Positions 36,207 to 45,663 of a DNA stretch of 64,000 nt are shown piece by piece. The stretch is from Clostridiales bacterium. Lineage in GTDB: Bacteria > Bacillota > Clostridia > Lachnospirales > WQUN01. The stretch covers positions 1-64,000 of the forward strand of contig JAISZB010000138.1 in the NCBI GenBank assembly GCA_031269465.1, in the 5' to 3' direction. A program made the position numbers and the translations under genes. The notes below the pieces were generated by a model, which was not told the DNA's origin, made no database searches, and saw only the letters and a program-made list of their open reading frames with translations. Position 1 is the stretch's first letter; each line of letters opens with the position of its first letter.

Positions 36207-36245
36207 AAACCATGAAAAGCGGGCTTCGCCCGCTTTTCATGGTTT
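36207..36245 (-). terminator. Perfect 18-bp hairpin after the TolC-like gene
   Basis: AAACCATGAAAAGCGGGC pairs perfectly with its complement across a 3-nt loop. It lies 13 bp past the stop codon, where a terminator is expected, but no U tract follows (TTTGAGG). The stem contains ATGAAAAGCGG/CCGCTTTTCAT, the terminal sequence of the interspersed palindromes, so it may derive from two fused repeat ends. Confidence 0.6.
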
Positions 36246-36257
36246 GAAATCAAGCTG

Positions 36258-37769
36258 TCACTCCGCCGAGCTTGTTCCGGCAAGAAGGAATGGATGAAGG
36301 ACTGCAAATGCAAGCGTCCAGTGATTGTATTCATTTTTGGCGAGAGCGGTCTCAGCGCTGAGTATTCCAACCTTCGCCTGGTCAAGATCATACAGGGTTA
36401 CCAAGCCCGCCTTGTAGTTCGTGGTCATTGTATTGTAGGTGTTTCTGGCTTTTTCCAGATCAATCTTTAAAGACTTTTCATTTTCCTGCAATTGGCTTAA
36501 CTTGTTGTAAGAGGTCCGCACGGCTGATTCCAGGTTCCTTCTTGTATCCTCAAGATCTCTAGCCGCCCTGTTGTATTCAGTTTCCTTTTCAAGCTTTGAA
36601 TGGACCTCTGTATCAGAGTAATTATCGATTGCGTATTTCGCGGCTTCCATCGCTATCTGCTTTAAAAGGAGCGTGGGATCCTTGTTCACAGCGTCATTTA
36701 TCAAAGCTGTGGTGTTAGCGACTGAAACCGGCGCGACCACCGGCTCAAAATCAACGATGTACTCCTTGTCCAATGGGGCAAGCAGCACTTTATTCAAAGA
36801 GCTCTTGTCATTTTGAACGCGAAGGGCCAGAAGCTCCACGTTAACCTTGTCTTGATCAAGTTCCTGCTGAGCCTTCGTCAAGTCATTTTCGCTTGTCATA
36901 CCCAGGTCAAGCTTGAGCTTGAGATTCTTGATGTTCTGCTCTTTCAGCTTAATGGTTTCCTTTAGCATCTGCAAGTCCATCTCATCTGCGGCAAGCGTAG
37001 AGAGTGAGTTTCTAAGCATGTACTCGGTGGTATGCTTTACAACTTCCTCATTGTGAGGTATGTTTTCCAAAGAGTCCTCAATCTGCCTCAAGCCTCGAAG
37101 CGCTTCAATGAACTGGGCGCTGAAAAGATCAAGGTTTTGAGAACCCAGCATTCTTGTCGTATCAATCGCGTCGTTGTGCTTCTCATTCAGGTAGTCGATG
37201 CTTTCCTGAAGGTTTAGCAGGGTTGAATTCGCGGAAAGGGCGTTTTTAAGCGCCTCTTCATAGGTTAAAATTACCGAGTTGGCCTGAGTGGGCTTGTTTA
37301 TCGCCATTATCTGAAGGGGTTCCAGGCCGGTGTCAAGCAGTATCGTTTTCGTTTTATCCTCCCAGCCTACAGTCGCTCCGAAATACTCGGCTACAAAGCG
37401 CAGGGGAACCATGAGATCCTGCGTGCTGTTTCCGTTTATGAAAGAAGGCGCAACCGGCATCGGAGCAGGCTTCTCGCCATCCCCGTCAATGTAGGCTGTT
37501 TTGTTTGCGACTATCAGAGTCAGCTTTTTATCCCCTTTTGTAAGCGTAGCTGTTCGGGTGACGTCTTTCCACTCAACCTCTACATCAAGCAATTCGCAAA
37601 GCTCCCGCATGGCCATGGTTACGGTGCCGTCAACTGTCAACGGCCTTGTTCTGAAGGCTTCGAACAGCCCGTTGAATTTCAGCGTCAGATCCTGCGAGTA
37701 AGATAGAGTTGCGCTGGTCAGAACCAGCAGTCCTATCATTATTATAATGAGCGGGCCTCTTTTTTTCAT
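36258..37769 (-). CDS. TolC/OEP-like coiled-coil protein with N-terminal copper-amine-oxidase-N (stalk) domain
   Basis: 503 residues. A signal peptide (GPLIIIMIGLLVLTSATLSYS) is followed by a stalk domain (about 30-165: LTVDGTVTMAMRELCELLDV, DLMVPLRFVAEYFGATVGW). Long helices then run from about 180 to 495. They have features of outer membrane efflux (TolC-like) proteins: LTYEEALKNALSANSTLLNL, LKEQNIKNLKLKLDLGMTSE and ending YKAGLVTLYDLDQAKVGI. Such proteins are unexpected in a single-membrane Bacillota cell, where their role is unclear. The ATG at 37769 is preceded by AAAGGAGG joined through a hairpin. The gene follows two stalk-domain surface protein genes on the same strand. Confidence 0.83.
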   Translation of the reverse strand: MKKRGPLIIIMIGLLVLTSATLSYSQDLTLKFNGLFEAFRTRPLTVDGTVTMAMRELCELLDVEVEWKDVTRTATLTKGDKKLTLIVANKTAYIDGDGEKPAPMPVAPSFINGNSTQDLMVPLRFVAEYFGATVGWEDKTKTILLDTGLEPLQIMAINKPTQANSVILTYEEALKNALSANSTLLNLQESIDYLNEKHNDAIDTTRMLGSQNLDLFSAQFIEALRGLRQIEDSLENIPHNEEVVKHTTEYMLRNSLSTLAADEMDLQMLKETIKLKEQNIKNLKLKLDLGMTSENDLTKAQQELDQDKVNVELLALRVQNDKSSLNKVLLAPLDKEYIVDFEPVVAPVSVANTTALINDAVNKDPTLLLKQIAMEAAKYAIDNYSDTEVHSKLEKETEYNRAARDLEDTRRNLESAVRTSYNKLSQLQENEKSLKIDLEKARNTYNTMTTNYKAGLVTLYDLDQAKVGILSAETALAKNEYNHWTLAFAVLHPFLLAGTSSAE

Positions 37770-37824
37770 AATTCGCGCGGCAAGGTTCAATCCTATTTCT
37801 AGGTCTGCATTGCCGCCCTCCTTT
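37770..37824 (-). promoter_or_regulatory. Ribosome binding site with hairpin in the SD-to-start spacer (TolC-like gene)
   Basis: SD AAAGGAGG (37817-37824) directly abuts a stem. GCGGCAA (37810-37816) pairs with UUGCCGC (37777-37783). A nested CCUA-GAAA-UAGG mini-hairpin with a GNRA-type loop lies at 37792-37803. GCGAAUU (7 nt) follows, then ATG 37769. Confidence 0.7.
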
Positions 37825-38100
37825 CTGCTTAAAAATGCTTTTTCGGTCTTCACAGGCGTTAAAAATTCGAAATTCTTTTCATCATTCCAAAACGTGAGAG
37901 GACTTGCGCTTGTAATTCGCAAGGCATTTGGGAATGATTCGAATCCCGCTTTTACGAGTCATTTTCACTGTCGGCATTAGTTAAAAGCGTCTGTCGGACA
38001 AGACAGGCTCAATGATGCATGGCTAGAAGCGCATCCATACCTAAATTATATTTTAAGTTCTCTTTATTTTCAACCCCCTTCAAATTATAACATAATGAAA

Positions 38101-38136
38101 AAAGCAAAAAAACCCCTTGCGGGGTTTTTTTGCTTT
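38101..38136 (-). terminator. Intrinsic terminator of the first surface protein gene
   Basis: The nested stem AAAGCAAAAAAACCCC/GGGGTTTTTTTGC has a TTGC loop and begins 6 bp past the stop codon. Confidence 0.92.
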
Positions 38137-38141
38137 TTAGT

Positions 38142-41138
38142 TTAAGCCACTGCCGGGCCGCTGGGATTTGGAAGCGGCGTAGGGGTAGGCTCGGCGTTGT
38201 TTGCAGCCGCGTTTGAGTTCGTGTTCGCGCCTTTGTTGAATATTGCGGTCTGGGTGTCTACATCCCAGTCAACAGGAACGCCGAATGCTACTCCAAGATG
38301 CCTAAACGGAATATACATTCTGTCGTCTCTGATCTCGGGAACAACAAGCAGTCCGTCAGGGCTGAGCATTGTTATCGAGGCGCCGTTTATTATCATGGTA
38401 GGCTTGTTCAGCGTGAACTGAATAGTCCTTGTAGGCGCGAAGATGGTTGCCGTCTTGTTTGCGTCATCCCAAAGGATCTGGCTGTCGTTGTCCAGGCCAA
38501 AGGCGTTTGAAAGAGCGCGAAGAGGTATCATGGTGCTGTTGCTGTAGGTTGAAATATAAGCCTTTCCGTCAAACGAGAAGCTCTTGCCATTTACAATGTA
38601 GTAGCTCTCGCCGATAGGCACTCTTACTTCCTGAGTGAGGATGCCAGTCTGGTCGTCCGCAGGAGATACAACATTTATATACGGCTCGGAGACGCCTGCT
38701 GTATTAAAGCCAGCTTTCCAGACTCTTCCGTCGTCATCCTTGAGGCCGTAGTTTTCAGCGATTGCCGTGCCCCAAACGATTGCGGCGTAGCTTTCATAGT
38801 TTGTAAGAGGAATGCTGCGGTTTGTCTTCACGCCTACATTTGATACAGTGATCGTGGACGCGGTGGTCGATACGCGATCAATGTCAAATGAGAGGCTTGA
38901 GCCTACAGAATTTCCGCCGAGCCAGCTGTTTGTCTGGGATGTGAATCCGCCCTGGCCGGAAGTGGTGACATTCTTAATCTTAAGATCGCCCTTGGTTACG
39001 GCTATCTTAGTATCGGTAGCGAAAATGATGTCGTCGGTTATCATGTCGGTAACGTCAACTTTTACAGTTTTGTCTTTTAGCAGGTATCCTGCGCCGTTTT
39101 CATCAATCTGGATGTCAGCGGTCTGCTGGAACTGATAGCCTATCTTAATGTCGCTAACTTTAGTCGTGACTTTGATAGGATCAACAACGTGAGCTATGAC
39201 AGTTGAAGGAAGCGAATCAGAATATCCGACGAATGACGTCGTCTTAGGATCTACTGCAAGCTTCAAGTCGCCTGTCTGCTCGCCAAATCCGAGCTCGACG
39301 CTGACCCAGAGGTCAAACTCAAGGGTAGCCTTGCTGTTAGTGTTTATTCCCAGGCTTCTGAGAGTGATTACATTCTCATTGATTGACAGGTGGGAATAAG
39401 ATTTTCCGTCATTCAGGAAGACGCCGTCGTCAACGCCGTCCAGTTCCGGATAGAAGGACGAATAGTCATGGCCTCCTGTAAGGTCAGCCTCAGTCACATC
39501 ATCGAATCCATCGGCCTTTGTAACTTTGACTTTGCGGAATTTTGCGCCTTTTACTTTGCTGTTGTCTGTAGGAGGCAGGTAGAGAATGGTTTCCCTTGTC
39601 GCCCACCAGGCATTAGGAGTGCTTTCATACAAAACTACATGCGCAGTCTTGTGGGTTGCGTCATTTGCATCGTTGCCGTGCCTTGAAGGCCCGATGTAGC
39701 GGCCTGAGACAAGCGTCGGAATGTCTCCCGTCGTTTTAAGGGTGACGGCCCAATCAACGCGCTGGCCTATTAAGACGTCCTGCTCAGTTATCTTGTCTCC
39801 GGAAATGTGCAGCTTGATGTCGTCTGTCTGTCCAGGAGCGGGCATAGGAGCTTCGTCAGTGGCCGCGAATTTCAGGCCTGAAATGTATATGATTCCAGGA
39901 AGGGTCTTTGAAGGCTGGAAGTCGTCAGAGAGCTTAATCCACAATTCATTGTTGGAGATCTCGTAAGTGTAGCCGGTTCCCTGAAGCTTATCTCCGTAAG
40001 TTGTAGACTCTTTGTAGAAAATGTTAAAGTCGTGTTCTACAACTTCCAGTTCCGGTTCACCGACGTGGGTTCCTCTATTGCTGGAAATGAAATCTCCTAC
40101 TCCGGGGCCGTAGCTACCCGAACTCGAATTCCAAGCGAAGCCTTCAAGGCCTACCTTTATTTGGGGCTTGCTGGAATCCGTTTCATTTATCATTTTCTCA
40201 ACGTCAATAAAGCTGTAGTAATAGGGAAGCCTAAGCTTTATAATCGCACCGGGACGTATAGTTCCCACTCTGTTTTCTTGAATGACTACGTCTCCAGGCT
40301 CAAATATATCGCGGGATATAGCGACATCTTTTACCGTCGTAGTCGTGTCGGCTTTCACCGCGGTCGCGAACTTCAGAGTCTGAGAGCTTATGCCTGAATT
40401 GTAGCCGGGATTGAGCTTAATCTGGCAGTCGCCCTCTTCTTTAACTTTAGTTACCAGAGGTATTCTTATCGTATATGAGGCGTAAAGCGCTTTCTCAAGA
40501 TTTACACCCTCCAGAACTTTCAATGTCGCGTTGCTCTTGTTTGAATAAGGTATAATCAGTTCATAAGGAAGCTCGATCAGGTCTCTATCGACATCTCTCA
40601 CTTCAGCGCGGTAATATACCCCGTATTTTCCGTCAGATCCAGACTCGGGAAGGAATAGTCCCTTTTTGACATCATATGTCGCAGTCACCGAAGTGCTATT
40701 AACACCGCGGAAATCAGCAGATTTATTGGCTTTATTGCTTGTTTTAAAGTCATCGTCATCTACACCTGAAGGTATCAGCGCTCCAGCTGATGATACATCA
40801 AGATTTTTATAGTCATCAACTGCTGCAATGCTTCTAAAAAACCATTCAGAATTAGTCAAGGACAAGCCAAGTTCAATATTATCAGTATCTTTAGGACTGG
40901 TCGTAAATTTGATGATAAGATCAGAGCCGTCCATGAAAAACTCGGCTTCGTTGCTGCCCTTATCACTAGCTGTGTTAGGAGTGTTCTGAACGCCCAATAC
41001 CCCATCTTCCAGCAAGACAGTATTGCCTGTGGTAGTAACAATGTCAATGGGCTCATTTGTTGTGTTTGCCTTTACCGTTACTGGCGCTAGAGAGAAGCTG
41101 ATGACAGCCGCCAGTAGAAGAGCAAACTTTCTCTTCAT
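38142..41138 (-). CDS. Large exported surface protein with C-terminal copper-amine-oxidase-N (stalk) domain, paralogue 1
   Basis: 998 residues. The signal peptide is MKRKFALLLAAVISFSLAPV...KA. The ATG at 41138 has AAAGGAGG 7 nt upstream. About 830 residues of beta-rich, threonine/aspartate-rich sequence of no family I recognise are followed by a stalk domain (YISTYSNSTMIPLRALSNAF, RDDRMYIPFRHLGVAFGVPV) and a proline tail. It aligns along most of its length with the next gene's product: both have LVSGRYIGP or LVTGRYIGP, VKGAKFRKVKVT or VKGAKFRKIKVT, and ATLEFDLWVSVELGFG or VTFDLWVSVEYGFG. It is probably an abundant cell-surface or S-layer-associated protein made from its own transcript. Confidence 0.82.
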   Translation of the reverse strand: MKRKFALLLAAVISFSLAPVTVKANTTNEPIDIVTTTGNTVLLEDGVLGVQNTPNTASDKGSNEAEFFMDGSDLIIKFTTSPKDTDNIELGLSLTNSEWFFRSIAAVDDYKNLDVSSAGALIPSGVDDDDFKTSNKANKSADFRGVNSTSVTATYDVKKGLFLPESGSDGKYGVYYRAEVRDVDRDLIELPYELIIPYSNKSNATLKVLEGVNLEKALYASYTIRIPLVTKVKEEGDCQIKLNPGYNSGISSQTLKFATAVKADTTTTVKDVAISRDIFEPGDVVIQENRVGTIRPGAIIKLRLPYYYSFIDVEKMINETDSSKPQIKVGLEGFAWNSSSGSYGPGVGDFISSNRGTHVGEPELEVVEHDFNIFYKESTTYGDKLQGTGYTYEISNNELWIKLSDDFQPSKTLPGIIYISGLKFAATDEAPMPAPGQTDDIKLHISGDKITEQDVLIGQRVDWAVTLKTTGDIPTLVSGRYIGPSRHGNDANDATHKTAHVVLYESTPNAWWATRETILYLPPTDNSKVKGAKFRKVKVTKADGFDDVTEADLTGGHDYSSFYPELDGVDDGVFLNDGKSYSHLSINENVITLRSLGINTNSKATLEFDLWVSVELGFGEQTGDLKLAVDPKTTSFVGYSDSLPSTVIAHVVDPIKVTTKVSDIKIGYQFQQTADIQIDENGAGYLLKDKTVKVDVTDMITDDIIFATDTKIAVTKGDLKIKNVTTSGQGGFTSQTNSWLGGNSVGSSLSFDIDRVSTTASTITVSNVGVKTNRSIPLTNYESYAAIVWGTAIAENYGLKDDDGRVWKAGFNTAGVSEPYINVVSPADDQTGILTQEVRVPIGESYYIVNGKSFSFDGKAYISTYSNSTMIPLRALSNAFGLDNDSQILWDDANKTATIFAPTRTIQFTLNKPTMIINGASITMLSPDGLLVVPEIRDDRMYIPFRHLGVAFGVPVDWDVDTQTAIFNKGANTNSNAAANNAEPTPTPLPNPSGPAVA

Positions 41139-41621
41139 AAACTTTCCTCCTTTGGAATAGTAAACGCTTTCGCCGCTCCAGTTTTTCGCCCGGAAGCGGA
41201 TTAACAGGCGAAAAACAAAAACAGGCGGGTTATCTCCAGTTTTACTGGATCTAAGTATCACTACAGATATATCTGACCATTGAAAAAATCAAAGCAAACG
41301 CAGGCAGGCAAGTATATGAACGCCTTGCACAGAGCCATTCACAGCTTTGTCTGATGGTATTTGATTTTGATTTCTTTTGACATATCTGTTGAGACTATTA
41401 TTTGTTTGAGCGCATATATTATTCCTAAAAGAAGAAAATGAAACATTTTTGTAACTAAAGCTAGATTTTTAGCATATGCCGTTGTCGAATCCATGGCTAA
41501 AATCTGTGCATTTGACTGAGCATCCATAATCCAGCAAGGCTCAGAGCTATCCCAATGAGCGCATTGATAAATGAAATGAACCATTCGTTTTTCATCCGCC
41601 CAAGCGTTTCAAAGACAGTCA

Positions 41622-41655
41622 AAAAAGAGGACTCCCAAAGGGAGCCCTCTTTTTA
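41622..41655 (-). terminator. Intrinsic terminator of the second surface protein gene
   Basis: The stem AAAAAGAGG-CTCCC/GGGAG-CCTCTTTTT has an AAA loop and lies 15 bp past the stop. The rest of 41139-41621 shows no gene; an 81-codon frame at 41339-41584 looks spurious. Confidence 0.92.
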
Positions 41656-41669
41656 TCTTAAAGCATTAA

Positions 41670-44426
41670 TTACGGAGTAACAACAGGAGTGGTGTTTGTC
41701 TCGGCAGCAACAGCATTGGCATTTGCGCCTTTATTGTAGATAGCTGTTGATGTAGCGGCATCCCAATCTACAGATACGCCAAGAGCATAACCGAAAGCTC
41801 TCATCGGAATGTAGATTCTGTCGTTCTTGATTTCAGCGGCGACTGCCTTGCCGTCCGGGCTTACCATAGGAACCGCAACTCCGTCAACAATCATGTTGCT
41901 GTTGTTAAGCTGGAATTGGATTACTTTGCTAGGAGCCAAGAAGGTAGCGGTCTTGCTGACATCGTCCCAAGTGATGGAATCATTTCTGATGCCAAGGGCG
42001 TTTCCAAGGAAACGGGCAGGCACCATTGTGCTGTTGCTGACGGTGGAGATGTAGCTGGCGGCTTCCATTGAATAGGTTACGCCATTTACAGAGTAGAAAG
42101 CTTCGCCGATAACAAACTTGACTTCCTGGGTAAGGATGCCAGGCTGATCTTCAGCGGCGCTGATTACGTTGATGTAAGGAACGATCTCGCCGACAGTATT
42201 GAAGTCTGCTCTCCAAACTCTGTTGCCATGCTCTGCGTCGTCTACCAAGCCATAGTTCTCAGCTATAGCGGTGCCCCAAATGACAGCCCTGAGGCTCTCT
42301 TTGTTCGTGACGGGAACTGTGCGGTCAAGCTGGACAGCCGCGTTTGCGATTGTTATGGTAGAAGCGACAGTGGATTCTTTCTCAATGTCAAATGACAATG
42401 TTGAGCCAGAGGTTCCGCTGCTGAGCCAAGATTCAGACTGGCTGGTGAAGCCGCCGATTCCTGACGTGGAGATGTTTTTGATCTTCAGGTCGCCAGAGGT
42501 GACTTTAATTGTCGTCTGAGGAGTGAAGATGATGCCTGCGGCTACAAGGTCAGTGATGGAAACTCTGACGGTCTTGCCTGCAAGCAGGGCCTTCGCCAGA
42601 TTCTCAGTAATCTGGATGTCGGCGACCGGCTGATACTGATAGCCAATCTTAAGGTCTGTTACCTTTGTAGCGACAGTAATAGGATCAACAGTATGCGCAA
42701 TCACAACAGAAGGATAGTCAGTGTAATTTACAGCTGTAGTTGAAGGATCAATGGCGATCTTCAGATCTCCTGTTTGCTTTCCAAAGCCATACTCAACGCT
42801 GACCCACAGATCAAATGTCACTGTAGAGGACTTTGTTGTGTCAAGGCTCAGATTGGTGAGAACGATCTTGTTGTAGTCAAGGGAAATGGGGCCTTGTGCG
42901 ACTCCATCCGCAAGAACTACGGTATCCTTGCTGATATTGGCAATGTTATCTACGTCAGTTACTTTAATCTTGCGGAATTTTGCGCCCTTTACGGTGTTGT
43001 TGTCAGTTGCCGGCAGTGAAAGGACGGTCTGCCTTGCGCCCCACCAAGAATTGGCGACAGCTTCTGTAAGCTTTACGCCAGCGGTCTTATGGGTTCCGTC
43101 AGCTGCATCGCTTCCGCTCCATGACGGGCCGATGTAGCGTCCGGTTACAAGTGTCGGGACAGTTCCGATAGCTTCAAGTACAAGATTCCAGTCGACGCGC
43201 TTTCCGATTACAGGAGAGCCGCTGTATGTTCCGTCAACAGTTACTTTGATGTCTCCAAACGGAGCGCCCGAGAAAGCGTCAAACCTGATGCCGTCAATGT
43301 ACAGAGCGCCAGGAAGCTGCTCAGAGCGATTAATTCTCTTTAATGTTATCCTTAATTTGTTTGTGCTGGTAGTAGTTGTGGTTCCTTGCGCCAATTTATC
43401 ATTTTGGGATGTAACTGAAGCCCATTCATAAGTCCAGTATGCAGTGCTATCATCAGCGGAAGAACCTACAAGAGCACCGTACTTCAAGCCCTGCGTACCA
43501 TCAGCCCAGCTAAGTCCTGGCTCAAGACCGATTTGAATTCTGGCAAGATCGTTGAATGCGTAATCAGAAGGCAACTCCAAAGTGATTATGTCGCCGCTCT
43601 TGATTGTTGAAGGCCTCAGCTCAGTCAAAACAACCGAACCTGGATAGAATGTATCGCGTGATGTTGCGGGATCTTTAACTGTGACGTTGACTTTGTTCGT
43701 GTTGGCTGACGCAAACGCCAGCCTCTGGCTGGAAACTGTCGAGCTGTTGCCGCTTACAATGGAAACTGTAGCGTCGACGGTATCGTCCGCAACCAGCGAG
43801 ACCAGCGGAATTTTCACTTCAAAGCCACCGGCTGCGGTTGGAACATGGTCACCTTTAATAGTAAGTGTAGCTCTCGATTGATCCACATAGGAAACTAGCA
43901 GGCTATAAGGAACCTCTTCATATTGGATGCCGCCGATGTAATCAGCATCGCCGCCCCAGCGATAATATGTTCCATATTTGTAGTTTGTCGGCGACGTAGG
44001 ATAATATGCTCCAAGTTCTGTATCGTAGGTAGTAACTTGCGTCCCTTTATAATCGTCTCCAGTTGCAACAAGTGTAGTGGGTGCTCCCAACGCTTGAGCT
44101 GATGCTGTGTTTATGTCTGTAGTGTTGAGCTGCCTGAAAAACCATTTTGCGTTTGTCAAATTCAGTTGGAATTGAAAGCCGTCTTTTACCGAACTCTTAA
44201 GCGGGATAACAAGATTCGTGCCGTCTACATACCACTCGGCGTCACCGCCATTATTATTCTCCTCAATATAGTTACCGAGGCCGAGCAAACCTTCTTCAAA
44301 CAGCAATGACTTTGCAGGTACAGTAAGATTATTGACTGTTACATTGTCTGTTGCCGCAAATACATTCATTGGCAAGAGCGACAGAGTCATGATCACTGCC
44401 AACAAAAGCGCAACTTTTTTCTTCAT
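41670..44426 (-). CDS. Large exported surface protein with C-terminal copper-amine-oxidase-N (stalk) domain, paralogue 2
   Basis: 918 residues. The signal peptide is MKKKVALLLAVIMTLSLLPM...FA. The ATG at 44426 follows AAGGAGG. The architecture is as in paralogue 1. The N-terminal part is shared (LLFEEGLLGLGNY; LTNAKWFFRQL against LTNSEWFFRSI in paralogue 1). The middle contains RYIGPSWSGSDAADGTHKT, and the C terminus is a stalk domain (YISTVSNSTMVPARFLGNAL, KNDRIYIPMRAFGYALGVSV). The pair clearly arose by tandem duplication with considerable divergence. A consensus promoter and strong ribosome site suggest high expression, consistent with a major surface layer component; this is inference. 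Confidence 0.82.
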   Translation of the reverse strand: MKKKVALLLAVIMTLSLLPMNVFAATDNVTVNNLTVPAKSLLFEEGLLGLGNYIEENNNGGDAEWYVDGTNLVIPLKSSVKDGFQFQLNLTNAKWFFRQLNTTDINTASAQALGAPTTLVATGDDYKGTQVTTYDTELGAYYPTSPTNYKYGTYYRWGGDADYIGGIQYEEVPYSLLVSYVDQSRATLTIKGDHVPTAAGGFEVKIPLVSLVADDTVDATVSIVSGNSSTVSSQRLAFASANTNKVNVTVKDPATSRDTFYPGSVVLTELRPSTIKSGDIITLELPSDYAFNDLARIQIGLEPGLSWADGTQGLKYGALVGSSADDSTAYWTYEWASVTSQNDKLAQGTTTTTSTNKLRITLKRINRSEQLPGALYIDGIRFDAFSGAPFGDIKVTVDGTYSGSPVIGKRVDWNLVLEAIGTVPTLVTGRYIGPSWSGSDAADGTHKTAGVKLTEAVANSWWGARQTVLSLPATDNNTVKGAKFRKIKVTDVDNIANISKDTVVLADGVAQGPISLDYNKIVLTNLSLDTTKSSTVTFDLWVSVEYGFGKQTGDLKIAIDPSTTAVNYTDYPSVVIAHTVDPITVATKVTDLKIGYQYQPVADIQITENLAKALLAGKTVRVSITDLVAAGIIFTPQTTIKVTSGDLKIKNISTSGIGGFTSQSESWLSSGTSGSTLSFDIEKESTVASTITIANAAVQLDRTVPVTNKESLRAVIWGTAIAENYGLVDDAEHGNRVWRADFNTVGEIVPYINVISAAEDQPGILTQEVKFVIGEAFYSVNGVTYSMEAASYISTVSNSTMVPARFLGNALGIRNDSITWDDVSKTATFLAPSKVIQFQLNNSNMIVDGVAVPMVSPDGKAVAAEIKNDRIYIPMRAFGYALGVSVDWDAATSTAIYNKGANANAVAAETNTTPVVTP

Positions 44427-44490
44427 GTTCCTTCCTCCTTGTGATTTAAATAGGCTGTTGGAATTATAGCAAGCATCTCCCAACAAATGC

Positions 44491-44519
44491 ATTATAGCAT
44501 TTTAAGAAAGGGTAGTCAA
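44491..44519 (-). promoter_or_regulatory. Consensus sigma-A promoter of the second surface protein gene
   Basis: The -35 TTGACT (44514-44519), a 17-nt spacer and the -10 TATAAT (44491-44496) give a start near 44484, about 58 nt before the ATG. A second TATAAT occurs at 44464-44469. Confidence 0.8.
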
Positions 44520-45410
44520 CAAATGGGGCAAAATGTCATGTGAAAGTAATAAAGGCCATGCCATCTATTCATTCATGTCACCCATTCCTGTCGCCAAATC
44601 TAATATATCACGGCTTCCCAGTTTATTCAAGTGTTTTTTCATAATGTAATGCACATGTAATAAATTTTTATTCCTTTTAGAGCATTAATTGGTTTCAAAT
44701 CTCTTTTTTAGACAAGCCCAAATGAAGCAAAATTACAAGTAAATCGGCTAATAGTTCAACATTAAAATGTTAAATGGCATTATTAATTCATCTGAAATTA
44801 CCATTTTGAAATGGCTGCTCAATAAATACTTGCATTATCTTAATAGATCTTAACGCAAACAACCTCGCATTCTGCCAGCAACTCCATTAAATATCGATAA
44901 ATCTTGCATTACCTCGCATTTCTAGCTTTCAACTCCCAATACGGGCTCCCTGCTTGAAAAATGCCGCTTCTTGCATCACCTCGCGCCTCTTGCCTCTTAG
45001 GCGCCCTCCCGCCTTCAATACTGCGCGCACGAAAGCCAAGTCATTCTCCCGTCGCCTTAAAACCTTAATTCAGCTTCTTAAGCCGACGTCAGCCTATCAA
45101 AATCTCAGGCGCAAACGCCGCAACGCCAGTCCGTCAAAAGCGCTTACATGTTATTTTACAATAAAGCCATACTATCCATAAGAGCAAAATGCCTCATTGC
45201 GCCTTGACAGGCATCATTCACCCGCGATGGACAGCGTCGGCATATCAGCATGAGCCGCGAGCATCTTCATATCCGCCCGAACTTGAGTTTTTGGCTCCGC
45301 CTGCGCTCGGATATACTGTTTTGCATATGAACCCTATGACGCCGCGCTTCACCATCAATGATTAAAGCTGTCGAGCTTTGAATCTTTGCGCTGAAATCTT
45401 GCGGGAGCTT
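44520..45410. other. Intergenic stretch without a gene
   Basis: AT-rich up to about 44950, then mixed composition with no convincing gene. A decayed repeat left end (GATATACTGTTTTGCATATG, at 45311) and a reverse copy of the short motif GTCATAGGGTTCAT (45331-45356) are present. Confidence 0.45.
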
Positions 45411-45532
45411 TCGTACCGGCGCTTATTTTGGAACTTGACTGTACAGCGAGCGCGATGCCGATATCGGCATTACGCACCTTGAAAGCAGACAGTCCAACTC
45501 TTAAACAGGCAATGCGGCTGCAAATCAGTATA
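45411..45532 (+). repeat. Interspersed palindromic repeat, TTTGCAG-end type
   Basis: The core GGAACTTGACTGTACAGCGA ... GATGCCGATATCGGCATTAC is well kept, with right end GGCTGCAAATCAGTATA. The left end is diverged. Confidence 0.72.
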
Positions 45533-45663
45533 GCTGGAATTGCCAGCTCATGCCGCCCGACAAAAAATCCGCCTCCGAAGGCTCAAGGCGCTTGCCGTTT
45601 CTGAATGCCCGCCAAAGGCGAATGGAATCTCCCCCACCCTTACTACGAAATGAGGATTATCCA

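Noticed and set aside
37805-37824. Tiny ORF ATG-CAG-ACC-TAG after the strong SD of the TolC-like gene as a leader peptide
   Set aside because: Possible, but the ATG lies at the stem/loop junction of the spacer hairpin, and the four-codon frame has no further support; the folded-spacer reading explains the SD better.
41339-41584. 81-codon minus-strand ORF between the surface protein genes
   Set aside because: No SD, no domain-like pattern, AT-rich; it probably lies in the leader of paralogue 1 or in spacer.
45331-45660. Extended motA start at 45550
   Set aside because: No ribosome site there; the ATG at 45664 has GAGGA and matches where MotA proteins begin.
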